NCBI GenBank assembly: GCA_947478455.1
Contig: CANJWR010000025.1
Location: 1-36,982, forward strand
DNA length: 36,982 bases
Direction: 5' to 3'
DNA from: Beijerinckiaceae bacterium
GTDB taxonomy: Bacteria; Pseudomonadota; Alphaproteobacteria; Rhizobiales; Beijerinckiaceae
Under the pieces are notes generated by a model. That model had not been told where the DNA came from. It saw nothing but the letters and a program-made list of their open reading frames with translations, and did no database searches. Numbering within the stretch: the stretch's first letter is position 1; each line of letters begins with the position of its first letter. Position numbers and translations under genes: made by a program. Below, piece after piece: positions 7,322 to 16,346 of this stretch.

Positions 7322-10297
7322 TCAATTGCCCCCGAAGGTCGCCTTGGCGCGCTGCCACCAGCCGGACTTGCGCTGCTGCGGTGGGGCGGCTTCGGGCTCC
7401 TCGATCAGGCGGGCCGGCGGCGGCTCGTAGGCTGCCGGGGGAAGCGGTTCGGGTGCGGCGGCTGCAACTGGGGCCGGGGCCGCAACAGGCGCAACTTCGA
7501 CAACCGGCGTCGCAACCCGAGCTTCGACCGGGTGGGGTGCTTCGGCCACGGTCGGCGCGGCTTCAACGGTAGCGGTGACGGGTTCGGGAGCGAAGCGCGG
7601 AGCGGGATCGCCATCGACCACGACAGGCGCCGCAATCTGGTCCTCAGTGCTTTCGGCTGGCGATGGAGCCCAGTAGCCGGTCGGCTGCTCGGCGCCCTCT
7701 TCGGTCGGGCGAATTTCGCGCACTTCGCCATCACGACGGGTGCGGCGGCCACGGCGACGCCGGCGCTTCCGCTCACCATTCTGTTCGCCGGCCTCAAGTT
7801 CGGCTGCATCGGCCTCGACTTCGAATTCGTCGACTTCGCCGTCCGACATGGGAGCCATTTCGGGAGAGATCGCAGCCGGGAGATCGCCGCCGATTTCGGC
7901 TGCGAACTGTAGCGCATCGTCGGAAGGCTGCGGGGCGGCAGGATCGAAGACGCCTGAATCGCGCTCGGGGCGACCGCCGCGCCGACGCCGACGCCGGCGC
8001 TTGCGACGAACTTCTTCCTCGGCCGCGCGTGCTTCGGCGGTCTCGGGTGTATCGTCTTCGTTGGCTTCGGCTTCCTCAGTCGATTCCTCGACCTCTTCCT
8101 CGTCCGGCGTTTCCTCGATTTCCTCGTAGTCGCCCGGATCGATGGAATCGACCTGCACGACATTTGACTTGGCGTCGAATTCGACCGGCGGCACCGCCGG
8201 TTCGCCGCGTTCCAGTGCATGGAAGACGGTGCCGGTCAGGGTCTCGTCGGAGATGATGTTGATGGTGACGCCGAACCGGCGCTCGATCTCGCGCAGATGC
8301 GAACGCTTCTGGTTGAGGATGTAGAGCGCCACTTCCATACGTGTCCGCACGGTCATGTTGTGCGACGAACTCTTGATCAGCGAGTCCTCAAGCACACGCA
8401 GAACGTGCAAGGCGATGGACGAAATCGACCGGACAAGGCCGGTGCCGACGCAATGCGGGCACGGAACCGTCGAGCCTTCGAGCACGCCGGTCCGCATCCT
8501 CTGACGCGACATTTCCAGAAGGCCGAAGTGCGAGATGCGTCCCACCTGAATGCGGGCACGGTCGTTCTTCAGGGCTTCCTTGATGCGGCGCTCGACGGCG
8601 CGGTTGTTGCGGTTCTCCTCCATGTCTATGAAATCGACCACGATGAGGCCCGCGAGATCGCGCAGGCGCAACTGGCGCGCCACTTCGTCCGCAGCTTCCA
8701 GATTGGTGCGGAGCGCCGTGTCCTCGATATTGTGTTCCCGGGTCGAGCGGCCCGAGTTCACGTCAATGGCCACGAGGGCTTCGGTCTGGTTGATGACGAT
8801 ATAGCCGCCGGAGCGAAGCGTCACCTGATTGGAGAACATGGAATCCAGCTGCGCCTCGACGCCGAAACGGGCGAAAATCGGCTGCTGTTCGGTCCAGGCG
8901 ACCACGTTCTTGACGTGGCTGGGCATGAGCAGGCGCATGAAGTTGCGCGCTTCGCGGAACCCGTCCTCGCCGGCGACCGTAACGTCCTCGATGTCCTTGT
9001 TGTAGAGATCGCGGATCGAGCGCTTGATCAGCGAGCCTTCTTCGTAGACCAGCGTCGGGGCCGACGAGCGCAGGGTCACTTCGCGGACGGTCTCCCACAT
9101 GCGCAGGAGATATTCGAAGTCGCGCTTGATTTCCGGCTTGGTGCGCGAGGCGCCCGCCGTGCGCAGGATCACCCCCATGCCTTCCGGCACTTCGAGATCC
9201 TGAACCATGGACTTAAGGCGCTTGCGATCGACCGCATCGGTGATCTTGCGCGAAATGCCGCCGCCGCGCGCGGTGTTGGGCATCAGAACCGAATAGCGGC
9301 CGGCGAGCGACAGGTAGGTGGTGAGCGCCGCGCCCTTGTTGCCGCGTTCTTCCTTGACGACCTGCACCAGCAGCACCTGACGGCGCTTGATGACTTCCTG
9401 AATCTTGTATTGCTTGCGGGTGCGGTACGTGCGGGTCGGCATCTCCTCGATGTCGTCGCCGCCGAGTTGCTCGACCTGCTCTTCCTCGTGCTCCTCGTCG
9501 TCCTCGTCTTCGTCGTCGGACTCATCGTCGTTTTCGACCCCAGGACGCGCCTCGGTGATGACATGCTCGGGCGCTTCTACTTCGCCAGCTGCGACTTCAT
9601 AGATCTCGCGGGTGTCTTCGCTGGCAGGGGCTTCTTCAGTCGGAGCCGCTGCGACAGCGTCGGAGGCCGCCAGTTCTGCAGTTTCCGGCGCAGGCGTCGG
9701 CTGCGCATCGACGACGGCTTCGACGATTCGCTTCTCGTGGTGGGTCTCGTCGAACAGGCCGAGCAGTGGCGGCTCGGATTCGGGAGCCTTCGGCTGGTCT
9801 TCGTCAGCGACTGTCGTGGCAAAGCCTTCGCCATCCGTTTCGGGCGTACCAAAAGATTCGAGCGAGTTTGTCGCCGCGATCTCCTCGGCCAGTTCGGTTA
9901 CGGTCTCGTCGCCGTTGCGGGCGCGCTTCTGGGCATGGTCATTGCCATTGCGGCGCGGACGGCGCTGGCGGCGATGGCTGCGGCCTTCGTCTTCCTCCTC
10001 CTCACGCTGCTGGCGGGCTTCGTCTTCGAGAAGCGCCTGCCGGTCGGCGACCGGGATCTGGTAGTAGTCCGGGTGTATTTCCGAAAAGGCCAGGAAGCCG
10101 TGACGGTTGCCGCCGTATTCGACGAAAGCGGCTTGCAGGGACGGTTCTACACGCGTCACTTTTGCGAGGTAGATATTGCCGCGCAGCGGCTTCTTGCTTG
10201 CGGATTCGAAATCGAACTCTTCGACCCGGTTACCGCGAAGCACCACCACCCGGGTTTCTTCCGGGTGGGATGCGTCGATGATCATTTTGTTGGCCAT
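7322..10297 (-). CDS. rne: Ribonuclease E/G family endoribonuclease (RNase E)
   Basis: A 991-residue endoribonuclease for rRNA processing and mRNA turnover. The catalytic Asp pair is Asp512 (AIDVNSG) and Asp555 (VVDFIDM), 43 residues apart as for Asp303/Asp346 of E. coli RNase E. The Zn-link is Cys613-Pro-His-Cys616, 101 residues after the first Asp, again as in E. coli. The 209-residue offset comes from an insert at about 82-290 that splits the S1 domain: RGNIYLAKV and FVEYGG on one side, YKIQEVIKRRQ and VVKEERG on the other. The insert is acidic and low-complexity. The C-terminal tail is disordered, with Arg-rich blocks and an Ala/Pro/Glu-rich end, as for degradosome scaffolds. The ATG at 10297 is followed by MANKMIIDASHPEETRV, a good family start; the Shine-Dalgarno is weak (CAAGAG). 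Confidence 0.95.
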   Translation of the reverse strand: MANKMIIDASHPEETRVVVLRGNRVEEFDFESASKKPLRGNIYLAKVTRVEPSLQAAFVEYGGNRHGFLAFSEIHPDYYQIPVADRQALLEDEARQQREEEEDEGRSHRRQRRPRRNGNDHAQKRARNGDETVTELAEEIAATNSLESFGTPETDGEGFATTVADEDQPKAPESEPPLLGLFDETHHEKRIVEAVVDAQPTPAPETAELAASDAVAAAPTEEAPASEDTREIYEVAAGEVEAPEHVITEARPGVENDDESDDEDEDDEEHEEEQVEQLGGDDIEEMPTRTYRTRKQYKIQEVIKRRQVLLVQVVKEERGNKGAALTTYLSLAGRYSVLMPNTARGGGISRKITDAVDRKRLKSMVQDLEVPEGMGVILRTAGASRTKPEIKRDFEYLLRMWETVREVTLRSSAPTLVYEEGSLIKRSIRDLYNKDIEDVTVAGEDGFREARNFMRLLMPSHVKNVVAWTEQQPIFARFGVEAQLDSMFSNQVTLRSGGYIVINQTEALVAIDVNSGRSTREHNIEDTALRTNLEAADEVARQLRLRDLAGLIVVDFIDMEENRNNRAVERRIKEALKNDRARIQVGRISHFGLLEMSRQRMRTGVLEGSTVPCPHCVGTGLVRSISSIALHVLRVLEDSLIKSSSHNMTVRTRMEVALYILNQKRSHLREIERRFGVTINIISDETLTGTVFHALERGEPAVPPVEFDAKSNVVQVDSIDPGDYEEIEETPDEEEVEESTEEAEANEDDTPETAEARAAEEEVRRKRRRRRRRGGRPERDSGVFDPAAPQPSDDALQFAAEIGGDLPAAISPEMAPMSDGEVDEFEVEADAAELEAGEQNGERKRRRRRGRRTRRDGEVREIRPTEEGAEQPTGYWAPSPAESTEDQIAAPVVVDGDPAPRFAPEPVTATVEAAPTVAEAPHPVEARVATPVVEVAPVAAPAPVAAAAPEPLPPAAYEPPPARLIEEPEAAPPQQRKSGWWQRAKATFGGN

Positions 10298-10540
10298 GGG
10301 AAACTCTTGCTGACATGGCGCGGGTCGTCGCAACCGACAGGTGCGGGAAACGCGAATGCGCCCGCGCAACGGATGCGCGGCGCGGCGATGGGCGCCATGT
10401 TGAGGGGAGGGAAGATGAAAGTGAAAGAAGGAACGCGCCGTTCGCGGCAAGTTCACGCGAGACTGAAAGGGCACTGGAATTTGCGGCTGCTAACCCGCAC
10501 GGAAGAAATTTTTCGAGACGGCCCGCAACCTGCAAAGAAG

Positions 10541-10570
10541 ACAACACCGACCGACGCCTGCAGGCGTCAA
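10541..10570 (-). promoter_or_regulatory. Candidate rne promoter overlapping a 16-bp palindrome
   Basis: On the minus strand TTGACG (10570-10565) and TGTTGT (10546-10541) are separated by 18 nt. The -35 matches well; the -10 matches only 3 of 6. The -35 overlaps the perfect palindrome GACGCCTGCAGGCGTC at 10553-10568. If real, the rne leader would be roughly 240 nt. Confidence 0.3.
10553..10568. repeat. Perfect 16-bp palindrome
   Basis: GACGCCTG followed directly by its reverse complement CAGGCGTC, with no spacer. It lies about 256 bp upstream of the rne start. Having no loop, it is more likely to be a protein-binding dyad in DNA than an RNA hairpin. Confidence 0.6.
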
Positions 10571-10597
10571 TCCGTGGAACCTTTGCTTGGCGCTGCT

Positions 10598-10612
10598 CGG
10601 GCATAGCGCCCG
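10598..10612. repeat. Short dyad in rne upstream region
   Basis: CGGGC, a 5-nt spacer ATAGC, then GCCCG. A 5-bp stem of this GC content is common by chance here; it is listed because it is the second of three dyads in this gap. Confidence 0.35.
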
Positions 10613-10693
10613 GGGCGAACTGGACCATCGACAAGACCTAACTCGATCCGCTTCCTGATGAAGCGGCGAAATCCCGGTCCGGCTCGTACAGTT

Positions 10694-10710
10694 CGGGTCC
10701 ATTGGACCCG
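10694..10710. repeat. 17-bp near-perfect palindrome
   Basis: CGGGTCCA, one central T, then TGGACCCG: perfect 8-bp arms. It lies about 400 bp upstream of rne and 360 bp upstream of the amidase start. The shape suits a dimeric DNA-binding regulator. Confidence 0.5.
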
Positions 10711-11069
10711 CTTCATGACCCCGTGGCCTTGAACGCAAAATCCCCGATCGGGAAAGGCGTTGAGACGCTGGAGTACGGCCCCGCTTGCGAACCGGCGGGA
10801 CCAAAACGCTGAGTCCCGGACAGGGACCCTGTTACATAAGTCGATGCCCAACGATTTGGCAAGCACGAATGAACCGGAGTGTTGCGCCCGCGCCACGCCG
10901 GGACGGAAGCGCCACTGTTGCGGTTACGGCTCGTTAACCATGGGTCCCGTATGTCATATGGTAGTCCTCGATCGGCGCATTTGCGCCCGGCACCTGCGGA
11001 TTTATGGGCCAACTCTCGCCGCATATCGTCAGCCGCCTGATTTTGCGGCCAGCTGGATCGCCATCAGCG

Positions 11070-12509
11070 ATGCGGCGCAGCGTAGGTGCGGCTGTTCTCC
11101 TTTCGATTTTGGCCGCTACGCCCTCGTTTTCCGCCGGAGTTTCCGCCAGGCGCGCCCAGCCCGTTCAAGTGGCTGCCGCCGAATCGGTAGTCCCGGCCGC
11201 ATCTGGCCCCGCCGCAGCTCTCGACGTTGTGATCGCCAGCGACGTTCATGCGGCTCAGGCCAACGACATGACCCGGCTGGTCTTCGATCTTTCCGCCAGC
11301 GTTGCACCGCGCGCCTTTGTGCTGGCCGATCCGAATCGTCTGATCATCGATCTTCCGGAAGTGAATTTTCAGATTGATCCGTCGGCAGGGCGTTCCGCGG
11401 TCGACACGGCCAAGAAGCCGGTCGGCAAGGCCGCCGCCCGCAATCTGCCGAAAGGAAAGCCTGTCGAGGCGGCGAGCGTGAAGCCTCTGGCTGGCGTCAT
11501 TTCGTCATTCAGGTTCGGGCGATTCGCGGCGGGCAAATCCCGGGTCGTGATCGAACTCGCCGAGCCGGCGCGCATCGTTCGCATCGAAAGCGAAGACGGG
11601 AAAGACGGGCAGGGCGCTCGACTGGTTCTCGATCTCGCCCGCACGGATATCGCTTCCTTCGCACTTTCGGCAGCCGAGGGCGCACGGCTTTCGCTCAAAC
11701 CTCGCGAGGAAGAAAAACTCGCCGCAACTGTCCCGGCTGGCAACGATGTTCGTCCGGTGGTGGTGATCGATCCCGGGCATGGCGGCATCGATGTCGGGGC
11801 GCACGGCGCATCCAGCACCCTTGAAAAGACAATCGTGTTTGATTTCGCCAAATCGCTGGCGGCCCGGCTGAAGGCATCGGACCGCTACAGGGTCGTGATG
11901 ACCCGCGATGAAGATATTTTCGTGTCATTGTCCGAGCGGGTGAAGATTGCTCGCAGCGCGGGGGCGGCGCTGTTTGTCTCCATTCACGCCGACACATTGT
12001 CGGACGCCGCCTCTGTATCCGGCGCCACTGTCTATACAGTGTCAGACAAGGCCTCGGACGCCGAAGCCGCCCGGGTCGCCGAAAATGAAAACATGGCCGA
12101 CGCCGCCGGTGGTCTCGACGGGGTGGACGACGTGACCGACGTCTCGGACATATTGTTCGACCTCACTCGCCGCGAAACCCGCGCATACAGTCACGTCTTC
12201 GCCCGGACGCTGATCGGCTACATCAAGGAACATGCGCGTCTGAACAAGAATCCGCAGCGCGCGGCAGGCTTTCGCGTGCTGAAAGCGCCGGATGTTCCAT
12301 CCGTCCTGCTTGAGCTTGGCTATCTGTCGAGCGAACGGGATCTGACCCAGCTGCGCAGCCTCGAATGGCGGGAAAAGACGGCCGCTTCGGTTTCACGGGC
12401 CGTAGATGAATTTTTTGCAGGCAGGCTGCCCGGGCTTCCAACCGGTCGGGCTGTGGCGACCGATGTTCCCGCCCCCCCCGACAGCGGCGTTGCGCGCGTG
12501 ATACACTAG
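11070..12509 (+). CDS. amiC: N-acetylmuramoyl-L-alanine amidase with AMIN domain (AmiC-type)
   Basis: A 479-residue periplasmic zinc amidase that cuts the MurNAc-L-Ala bond, needed for separation of daughter cells. From the ATG at 11070 there is a signal peptide (MRRSVGAAVLL...FSAG), then an AMIN domain at about 48-185 that should target the septum, then the amidase_3 domain. Zinc ligands visible are His237 in DPGHGG, Glu252 in STLEK and His306 in SIHAD; the catalytic Glu is in LLELGYLSS. The segment between SIHAD and the last motif carries an insert like the autoinhibitory helix of AmiB/AmiC, which would require an EnvC/NlpD-type activator. An in-frame ATG at 11004 adds 22 residues with a slightly better Shine-Dalgarno but a poor signal-peptide n-region. 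It is followed by mrcA after 146 bp. Confidence 0.9.
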   Translation: MRRSVGAAVLLSILAATPSFSAGVSARRAQPVQVAAAESVVPAASGPAAALDVVIASDVHAAQANDMTRLVFDLSASVAPRAFVLADPNRLIIDLPEVNFQIDPSAGRSAVDTAKKPVGKAAARNLPKGKPVEAASVKPLAGVISSFRFGRFAAGKSRVVIELAEPARIVRIESEDGKDGQGARLVLDLARTDIASFALSAAEGARLSLKPREEEKLAATVPAGNDVRPVVVIDPGHGGIDVGAHGASSTLEKTIVFDFAKSLAARLKASDRYRVVMTRDEDIFVSLSERVKIARSAGAALFVSIHADTLSDAASVSGATVYTVSDKASDAEAARVAENENMADAAGGLDGVDDVTDVSDILFDLTRRETRAYSHVFARTLIGYIKEHARLNKNPQRAAGFRVLKAPDVPSVLLELGYLSSERDLTQLRSLEWREKTAASVSRAVDEFFAGRLPGLPTGRAVATDVPAPPDSGVARVIH

Positions 12510-12530
12510 AGGGAAATCTGGCCCCGATTG

Positions 12531-12552
12531 CCGGTGGATAAGTCTCCACTGG
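12531..12552 (+). terminator. Weak hairpin after the amidase gene
   Basis: CCGGTGGA, a 6-nt loop TAAGTC, then TCCACTGG pair over 8 bp with one G/T wobble, 21 bp after the amidase stop. There is no T run, so it may be an RNA-stability hairpin and not a terminator. Confidence 0.35.
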
Positions 12553-12655
12553 CGACTGTGCCCAAGAAAGACCATAAAAGGCGTTCTCTACACTTGGTAT
12601 AGGTCGAGTTAACGAGGCCGCCTGGGCCACCGGGCGCTACTGAGGTTTTAGCCAG

Positions 12656-15058
12656 ATGCGGCGGATTGGCCGATTTCTCGGATTCATGTTTGCGACCGGC
12701 ACGATTCTGTTCGTGATCGGCGCTGCGGCGGCGGCAGGTTTGATCTGGCATTTCCAGCAGGATTTGCCGGACTACACCCAGCTCAAGAACTATGAGCCGC
12801 CGGTGATGACCCGCGTCCATGCGGGCGACGGCAGCGTGCTGGCTGAATACCAGCGCGAACGTCGTATTTTTCTTCCGATCACCGCCATCCCGCCCATCGT
12901 CAAGCAGGCGTTTCTGTCGGCGGAAGACAAGAACTTCTACACCCACAACGGCATCGACCCTGAAGGCATCGCGCGCGCGGTTCTGATTCTCGTTCAGGGC
13001 GGCCGCTCGGTGCAGGGCGCTTCGACCATCACCCAGCAGGTCGCCAAGAACTTCCTCCTGACACCAGAGCGCACCTTCGAGCGCAAGATCCGTGAAATGC
13101 TTCTGTCGTTCCGGATCGAGGCGACCTACACGAAAGAGAAGATTCTCGAACTCTACCTGAACGAGATCTATCTCGGTCTCGGCAATTACGGCATTGCAGC
13201 CTCGGCTCTGAACTATTTCAACAAGTCGGTTCACGAACTGACGCTGGCCGAAATGGCCTATCTGGCGGCTCTCCCCAAGGCGCCCAGCACGCTTCATCCG
13301 TTCCGCAATCGCGAAGCCGCTACCGCACGCCGCAACTACGTGATCGATCGCATGGTCGAGAACGGCTACGTCAAGCGCGCAGATGGCGACAAGGCCAAGA
13401 CCGAGCCGCTCGGCGTCAATCCGCGCGTGCTGTCGCCGAACACCTATGCGGCCGGCTATTTCGCTGAAGAAGTGCGCCGCGAGCTGCTTGAGCGTTACGG
13501 CGAAAAGAAACTCTACGAAGGCGGCATGTCGGTCCGCACGACCATTGATCCGCAGATGCAGTTGCTGGCCCGCAAGGCGCTGGTTGACGGCCTGGTTCGC
13601 TTCGACGAGGCGCGCGGTTACCGTGGCGCCATGCGGGCTATCGATGTTCGCGACGACTGGGGCAAGACCCTCGGCGAAGTTCCGGCGCTGGGCGACGTGA
13701 AGCCCTGGCGGCTGGCGGTCGTGCTCGACGTTTCCGATGGACTGGCCCGCATCGGCCTCCAGCCGCTGCGAGAGAAATCCGGCGAAATCAGCCGCGATCG
13801 CGAGACCGGCAACCTGGCTGCCGAAGGCATCAAGTGGACCGGCAAGAGCATCCGTTCGGCGGTTCAGTCGGGCGACGTGATCTATGTCGAGCCGATAGAA
13901 GGAAAGCAGGGCCAATATCGCCTGCGCCAGATTCCCGATATTTCGGGTTCGATTGTGGCTATGGATCCCTACACGGGCCGTGTCTTCGCCATGGTGGGCG
14001 GGTTCTCGTTCGACCAGTCGGAATTTAACCGCGCCACTCAGGCGCTGCGCCAGCCGGGCTCTGCCTTCAAGCCGTTCGTTTACGCGACAGCACTCGACAA
14101 CGGTTACACGCCATCGTCGGTCGTGCTCGACGACCCGATTGAAATCGATCAGGGCAACGGCGAAATCTGGCGGCCGGAAAACTTCTCGAAGAGCAACGGT
14201 GGCCCGCACACGCTGCGCTACGGCATCGAACAGTCGAAGAATCTGATGACGGTTCGGCTGGCGAAAGACGTTGGCATGCCGCTGATCGTCGAATATTCGA
14301 AGCGGTTTGGCGTCTACGACGAATTGATGCCGGTTCTGTCCATGTCGCTTGGCGCCGGCGAAACCACAATGCTGCGCATGACGACCGGCTATTCAATGCT
14401 CGCCAATGGCGGGCGCCGCATTCGCGCCACGCTCATAGACCGCATTCAGGATCGCTGGGGCCACACCATTTACCGTCACGACGAACGTGTCTGTCAGGGA
14501 TGCGATGCGCCGAAATGGGAGAGCCAGAGCGAACCGGTTCTGCTCGACAAGCGCGAGCAGGTTCTTGATCCGCTGACGGCTTACCAGATCACCTCCATGA
14601 TGGAAGGCGTCGTCCAACGCGGCACCGGCCAGCGCCTGAAGGTTTTGAACCGTCACGTCGCCGGCAAGACCGGCACGACCAATGACGCGAAGGATTTGTG
14701 GTTCGTCGGTTTCTCGCCCGATCTCGTGGTCGGCGTGTACCTGGGCTACGACCGTCCACGATCGCTGGGCGATTCGGCGCAGGCAGCCACCTATGCGGTG
14801 CCGATCTTCCTCGACTTCATGAAGGTCGCCCTCAAGGATCGCCCGGACGTGCCATTCCGGGTTCCTCCTGGCCTGAAACTGATCTCGATTGATCCGAAGT
14901 CCGGCATGCGCGGCACGGGAACTGGTTCGATCCTCGAAGGCTTCAAGCCCGGCACCGCTCCGCCGGACAGCTATTCAATCGTCGGCGACCAGACGCCGCG
15001 TCCGGGCGGCCCTGCATCGGATCGCTCCATCGGCACCGGCACAGGCGGCGTGTACTGA
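12656..15058 (+). CDS. mrcA: Penicillin-binding protein 1A, bifunctional transglycosylase/transpeptidase
   Basis: An 800-residue inner-membrane class A PBP that polymerises and cross-links peptidoglycan. It has a short cytoplasmic tail and a membrane anchor at about 10-30, then the GT51 glycosyltransferase with SAEDKNFYTHNGID (catalytic Glu) and GASTITQQVAKN. The central part includes an OB-like insert typical of PBP1A. In the transpeptidase domain the nucleophile is Ser469 with Lys472 (SAFK), the second motif is SKN in GIEQSKNLM, and the third is Lys671-Thr-Gly. Length and motif spacing are normal for alphaproteobacterial PBP1A. The start is preceded by TGAGG about 10 nt upstream. It lies between the amidase and prfB on the same strand. 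Confidence 0.95.
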   Translation: MRRIGRFLGFMFATGTILFVIGAAAAAGLIWHFQQDLPDYTQLKNYEPPVMTRVHAGDGSVLAEYQRERRIFLPITAIPPIVKQAFLSAEDKNFYTHNGIDPEGIARAVLILVQGGRSVQGASTITQQVAKNFLLTPERTFERKIREMLLSFRIEATYTKEKILELYLNEIYLGLGNYGIAASALNYFNKSVHELTLAEMAYLAALPKAPSTLHPFRNREAATARRNYVIDRMVENGYVKRADGDKAKTEPLGVNPRVLSPNTYAAGYFAEEVRRELLERYGEKKLYEGGMSVRTTIDPQMQLLARKALVDGLVRFDEARGYRGAMRAIDVRDDWGKTLGEVPALGDVKPWRLAVVLDVSDGLARIGLQPLREKSGEISRDRETGNLAAEGIKWTGKSIRSAVQSGDVIYVEPIEGKQGQYRLRQIPDISGSIVAMDPYTGRVFAMVGGFSFDQSEFNRATQALRQPGSAFKPFVYATALDNGYTPSSVVLDDPIEIDQGNGEIWRPENFSKSNGGPHTLRYGIEQSKNLMTVRLAKDVGMPLIVEYSKRFGVYDELMPVLSMSLGAGETTMLRMTTGYSMLANGGRRIRATLIDRIQDRWGHTIYRHDERVCQGCDAPKWESQSEPVLLDKREQVLDPLTAYQITSMMEGVVQRGTGQRLKVLNRHVAGKTGTTNDAKDLWFVGFSPDLVVGVYLGYDRPRSLGDSAQAATYAVPIFLDFMKVALKDRPDVPFRVPPGLKLISIDPKSGMRGTGTGSILEGFKPGTAPPDSYSIVGDQTPRPGGPASDRSIGTGTGGVY

Positions 15059-15063
15059 TTGGG

Positions 15064-15085
15064 GTCCGCCTGTTTACAGGCGGGC
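15064..15085 (+). terminator. Hairpin between mrcA and prfB
   Basis: GTCCGCCTG, a TTTA loop, then CAGGCGGGC form a 9-bp stem with one T/G wobble, 5 bp after the mrcA stop. No T run follows, so transcription may continue into prfB; it could be an attenuating or mRNA-stabilising structure. Confidence 0.45.
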
Positions 15086-15150
15086 GTCACCCCTCTAAGT
15101 ATCCGGTCCCGAAGGACGTTCGTCCGAATCCCTCAATCACGAGAAATGCA

Positions 15151-16282
15151 ATGCGCGCCGAAGCAGAAGCGCTCGTCGAAGCCATCAAGCAATCCATGGG
15201 ATTGCTGAGGAGGCATCTTTGACGTCGATACGGCCACACGGCGGCTAGCCGAACTCAATGCACGCGTAGAAGACCCCAACCTCTGGAACGACGCCGACGC
15301 CGCGCAAAAGATCATGCGCGAACGGACCGATCTGGAAGATCGCCTGGGCTCTCTCTCCAAATTCGAACGGGAACTCGATGACGCCGTCACGCTCGTCGAA
15401 CTCGGCGAGATGGAGAATGACGCCGATGTCGAAAAAGAGGGCATCGACCAGCTGAAAGCGCTGAAGACGGAAGCGGAGCGCCGCCAGATCGAGGCGCTTC
15501 TGTCGGGCGAGGCGGACGGCAACGATTCCTACGTGGAAATTCATTCCGGCGCGGGCGGCACCGAAAGCTGCGACTGGGCCAGGATGCTGCTGCGCATGTA
15601 TTCACGCTGGGCAGAACGCCGGAAGTTCAAAGTCGAGCTGATGGAAGAAACCGACGGCGAAGAAGCGGGCATCAAGTCCGCCACCATTCTGGTCAAGGGC
15701 CACAATGCCCATGGCTGGCTGAAGACAGAATCCGGCGTGCATCGCCTCGTGCGCATTTCGCCTTTCGATTCGAATGCGCGCCGCCATACAAGCTTTGCGT
15801 CGGTCTGGATCTATCCCGTCATCGACGACAAGATCGACATTCAGGTCAACGAATCTGATTGCCGCATCGACACCTATCGGTCGTCGGGCGCGGGAGGCCA
15901 GCACGTCAACACGACCGACTCGGCAGTGCGCATCACCCATATTCCGTCGGGAATCGTGGTGGCCTGCCAGATGGAGCGTTCGCAACACAAGAACCGCGCT
16001 ACGGCGTGGAACATGCTGCGCGCGCGCCTGTATGAAAAGGAAATCGCCGAGCGCGAGGCCGCCGCCAGTGCGGTCAACGCGACCAAGAGCGAAATCGGCT
16101 GGGGCCACCAGATCCGCTCCTACGTGCTGCAGCCCTACCAGATGGTGAAGGATCTGCGCACTGGCGTCGTCTCCGGCACGCCGGACGAGGTGCTGGACGG
16201 CGATCTCGACGAGTTCATGGAAGCCTCGCTGGCGCAGCGCGTCAACGGAGGCGGGCCCGCCTCGGTCGAGGACGTTGATTGA
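15151..16282 (+). CDS. prfB: Peptide chain release factor 2, with programmed +1 frameshift
   Basis: RF2 recognises UGA and UAA. The first frame starts at ATG 15151 and reaches a UGA at 15220-15222 after 23 codons ([13 protein letters not shown]...LRRHL). Skipping one base there, translation continues in the +1 frame with GAC GTC GAT to 16282, giving 376 residues. The site is AGGAGG (15208-15213), three bases, then CTT TGA C, the same layout as in E. coli prfB. In the joined product the anticodon-like tripeptide Ser203-Pro-Phe205 (RF2 type, not PXT of RF1) and Gly248-Gly-Gln250 are at nearly the same positions as in E. coli RF2. Without the shift the main frame has no convincing start: the first ATG is at 15314, which would cut the N-terminal domain. 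Regulation is autogenous: low RF2 favours the shift. Confidence 0.95.
15208..15223 (+). promoter_or_regulatory. prfB programmed frameshift signal
   Basis: AGGAGGCATCTTTGAC: an internal Shine-Dalgarno-like hexamer three bases before the slippery CTT, followed by the in-frame stop TGA and C, a poor termination context. Upstream and downstream frames both code for RF2 sequence, which shows that the shift is used. Confidence 0.93.
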
Positions 16283-16290
16283 GCACTTTC

Positions 16291-16330
16291 TCCGATCATG
16301 GCGTCATCCTGTTTTGACGCCATGACCGGA
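16291..16330. terminator. Strong hairpin between prfB and the VOC gene
   Basis: A 16-bp stem with one mismatch: TCCG-A-TCATGGCGTCA (16291-16306), an 8-nt loop, and TGACGCCATGA-C-CGGA (16315-16330). It begins 9 bp after the prfB stop and ends 17 bp before the stop of the convergent VOC gene. It lacks a long T run but is the obvious candidate to separate the two transcripts. Confidence 0.7.
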
Positions 16331-16346
16331 TTGTCGGTTACTCCGC

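Larger units (their letters stand above)
10298..11069. other. Long divergent gap between rne and the amidase gene
   Basis: About 770 bp separate the starts of rne (-) and the amidase (+). Neither strand has a frame I believe codes: the open stretches have no recognisable motifs and no sensible starts. It holds three dyads listed separately (10553-10568, 10598-10612, 10694-10710). Long untranslated leaders are established for rne in other bacteria, where they mediate autoregulation, so part of this gap is probably the rne leader. Confidence 0.6.

Noticed and set aside
8219-10606. A long open frame (about 795 codons) on the plus strand opposite rne
   Set aside because: It is the shadow of rne codon bias. 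It has no recognisable motif, while the minus strand encodes complete RNase E motifs at exact family spacing.
10567-10896. A 109-codon minus-strand open frame in the rne/amidase gap
   Set aside because: No family resemblance, no Shine-Dalgarno, unusual composition; more likely part of the non-coding upstream region.
10922-10939. GGTTA-N8-TAACC as a complete CtrA site before the amidase
   Set aside because: The spacing between the two half-sites does not match TTAA-N7-TTAA, so only the half-site similarity is reported as a weak hint.
12506-14209. A 567-codon open frame on the minus strand opposite mrcA
   Set aside because: Antisense to the conserved GT51 and transpeptidase motifs; composition rich in Arg, His and Gln as usual for shadow frames.
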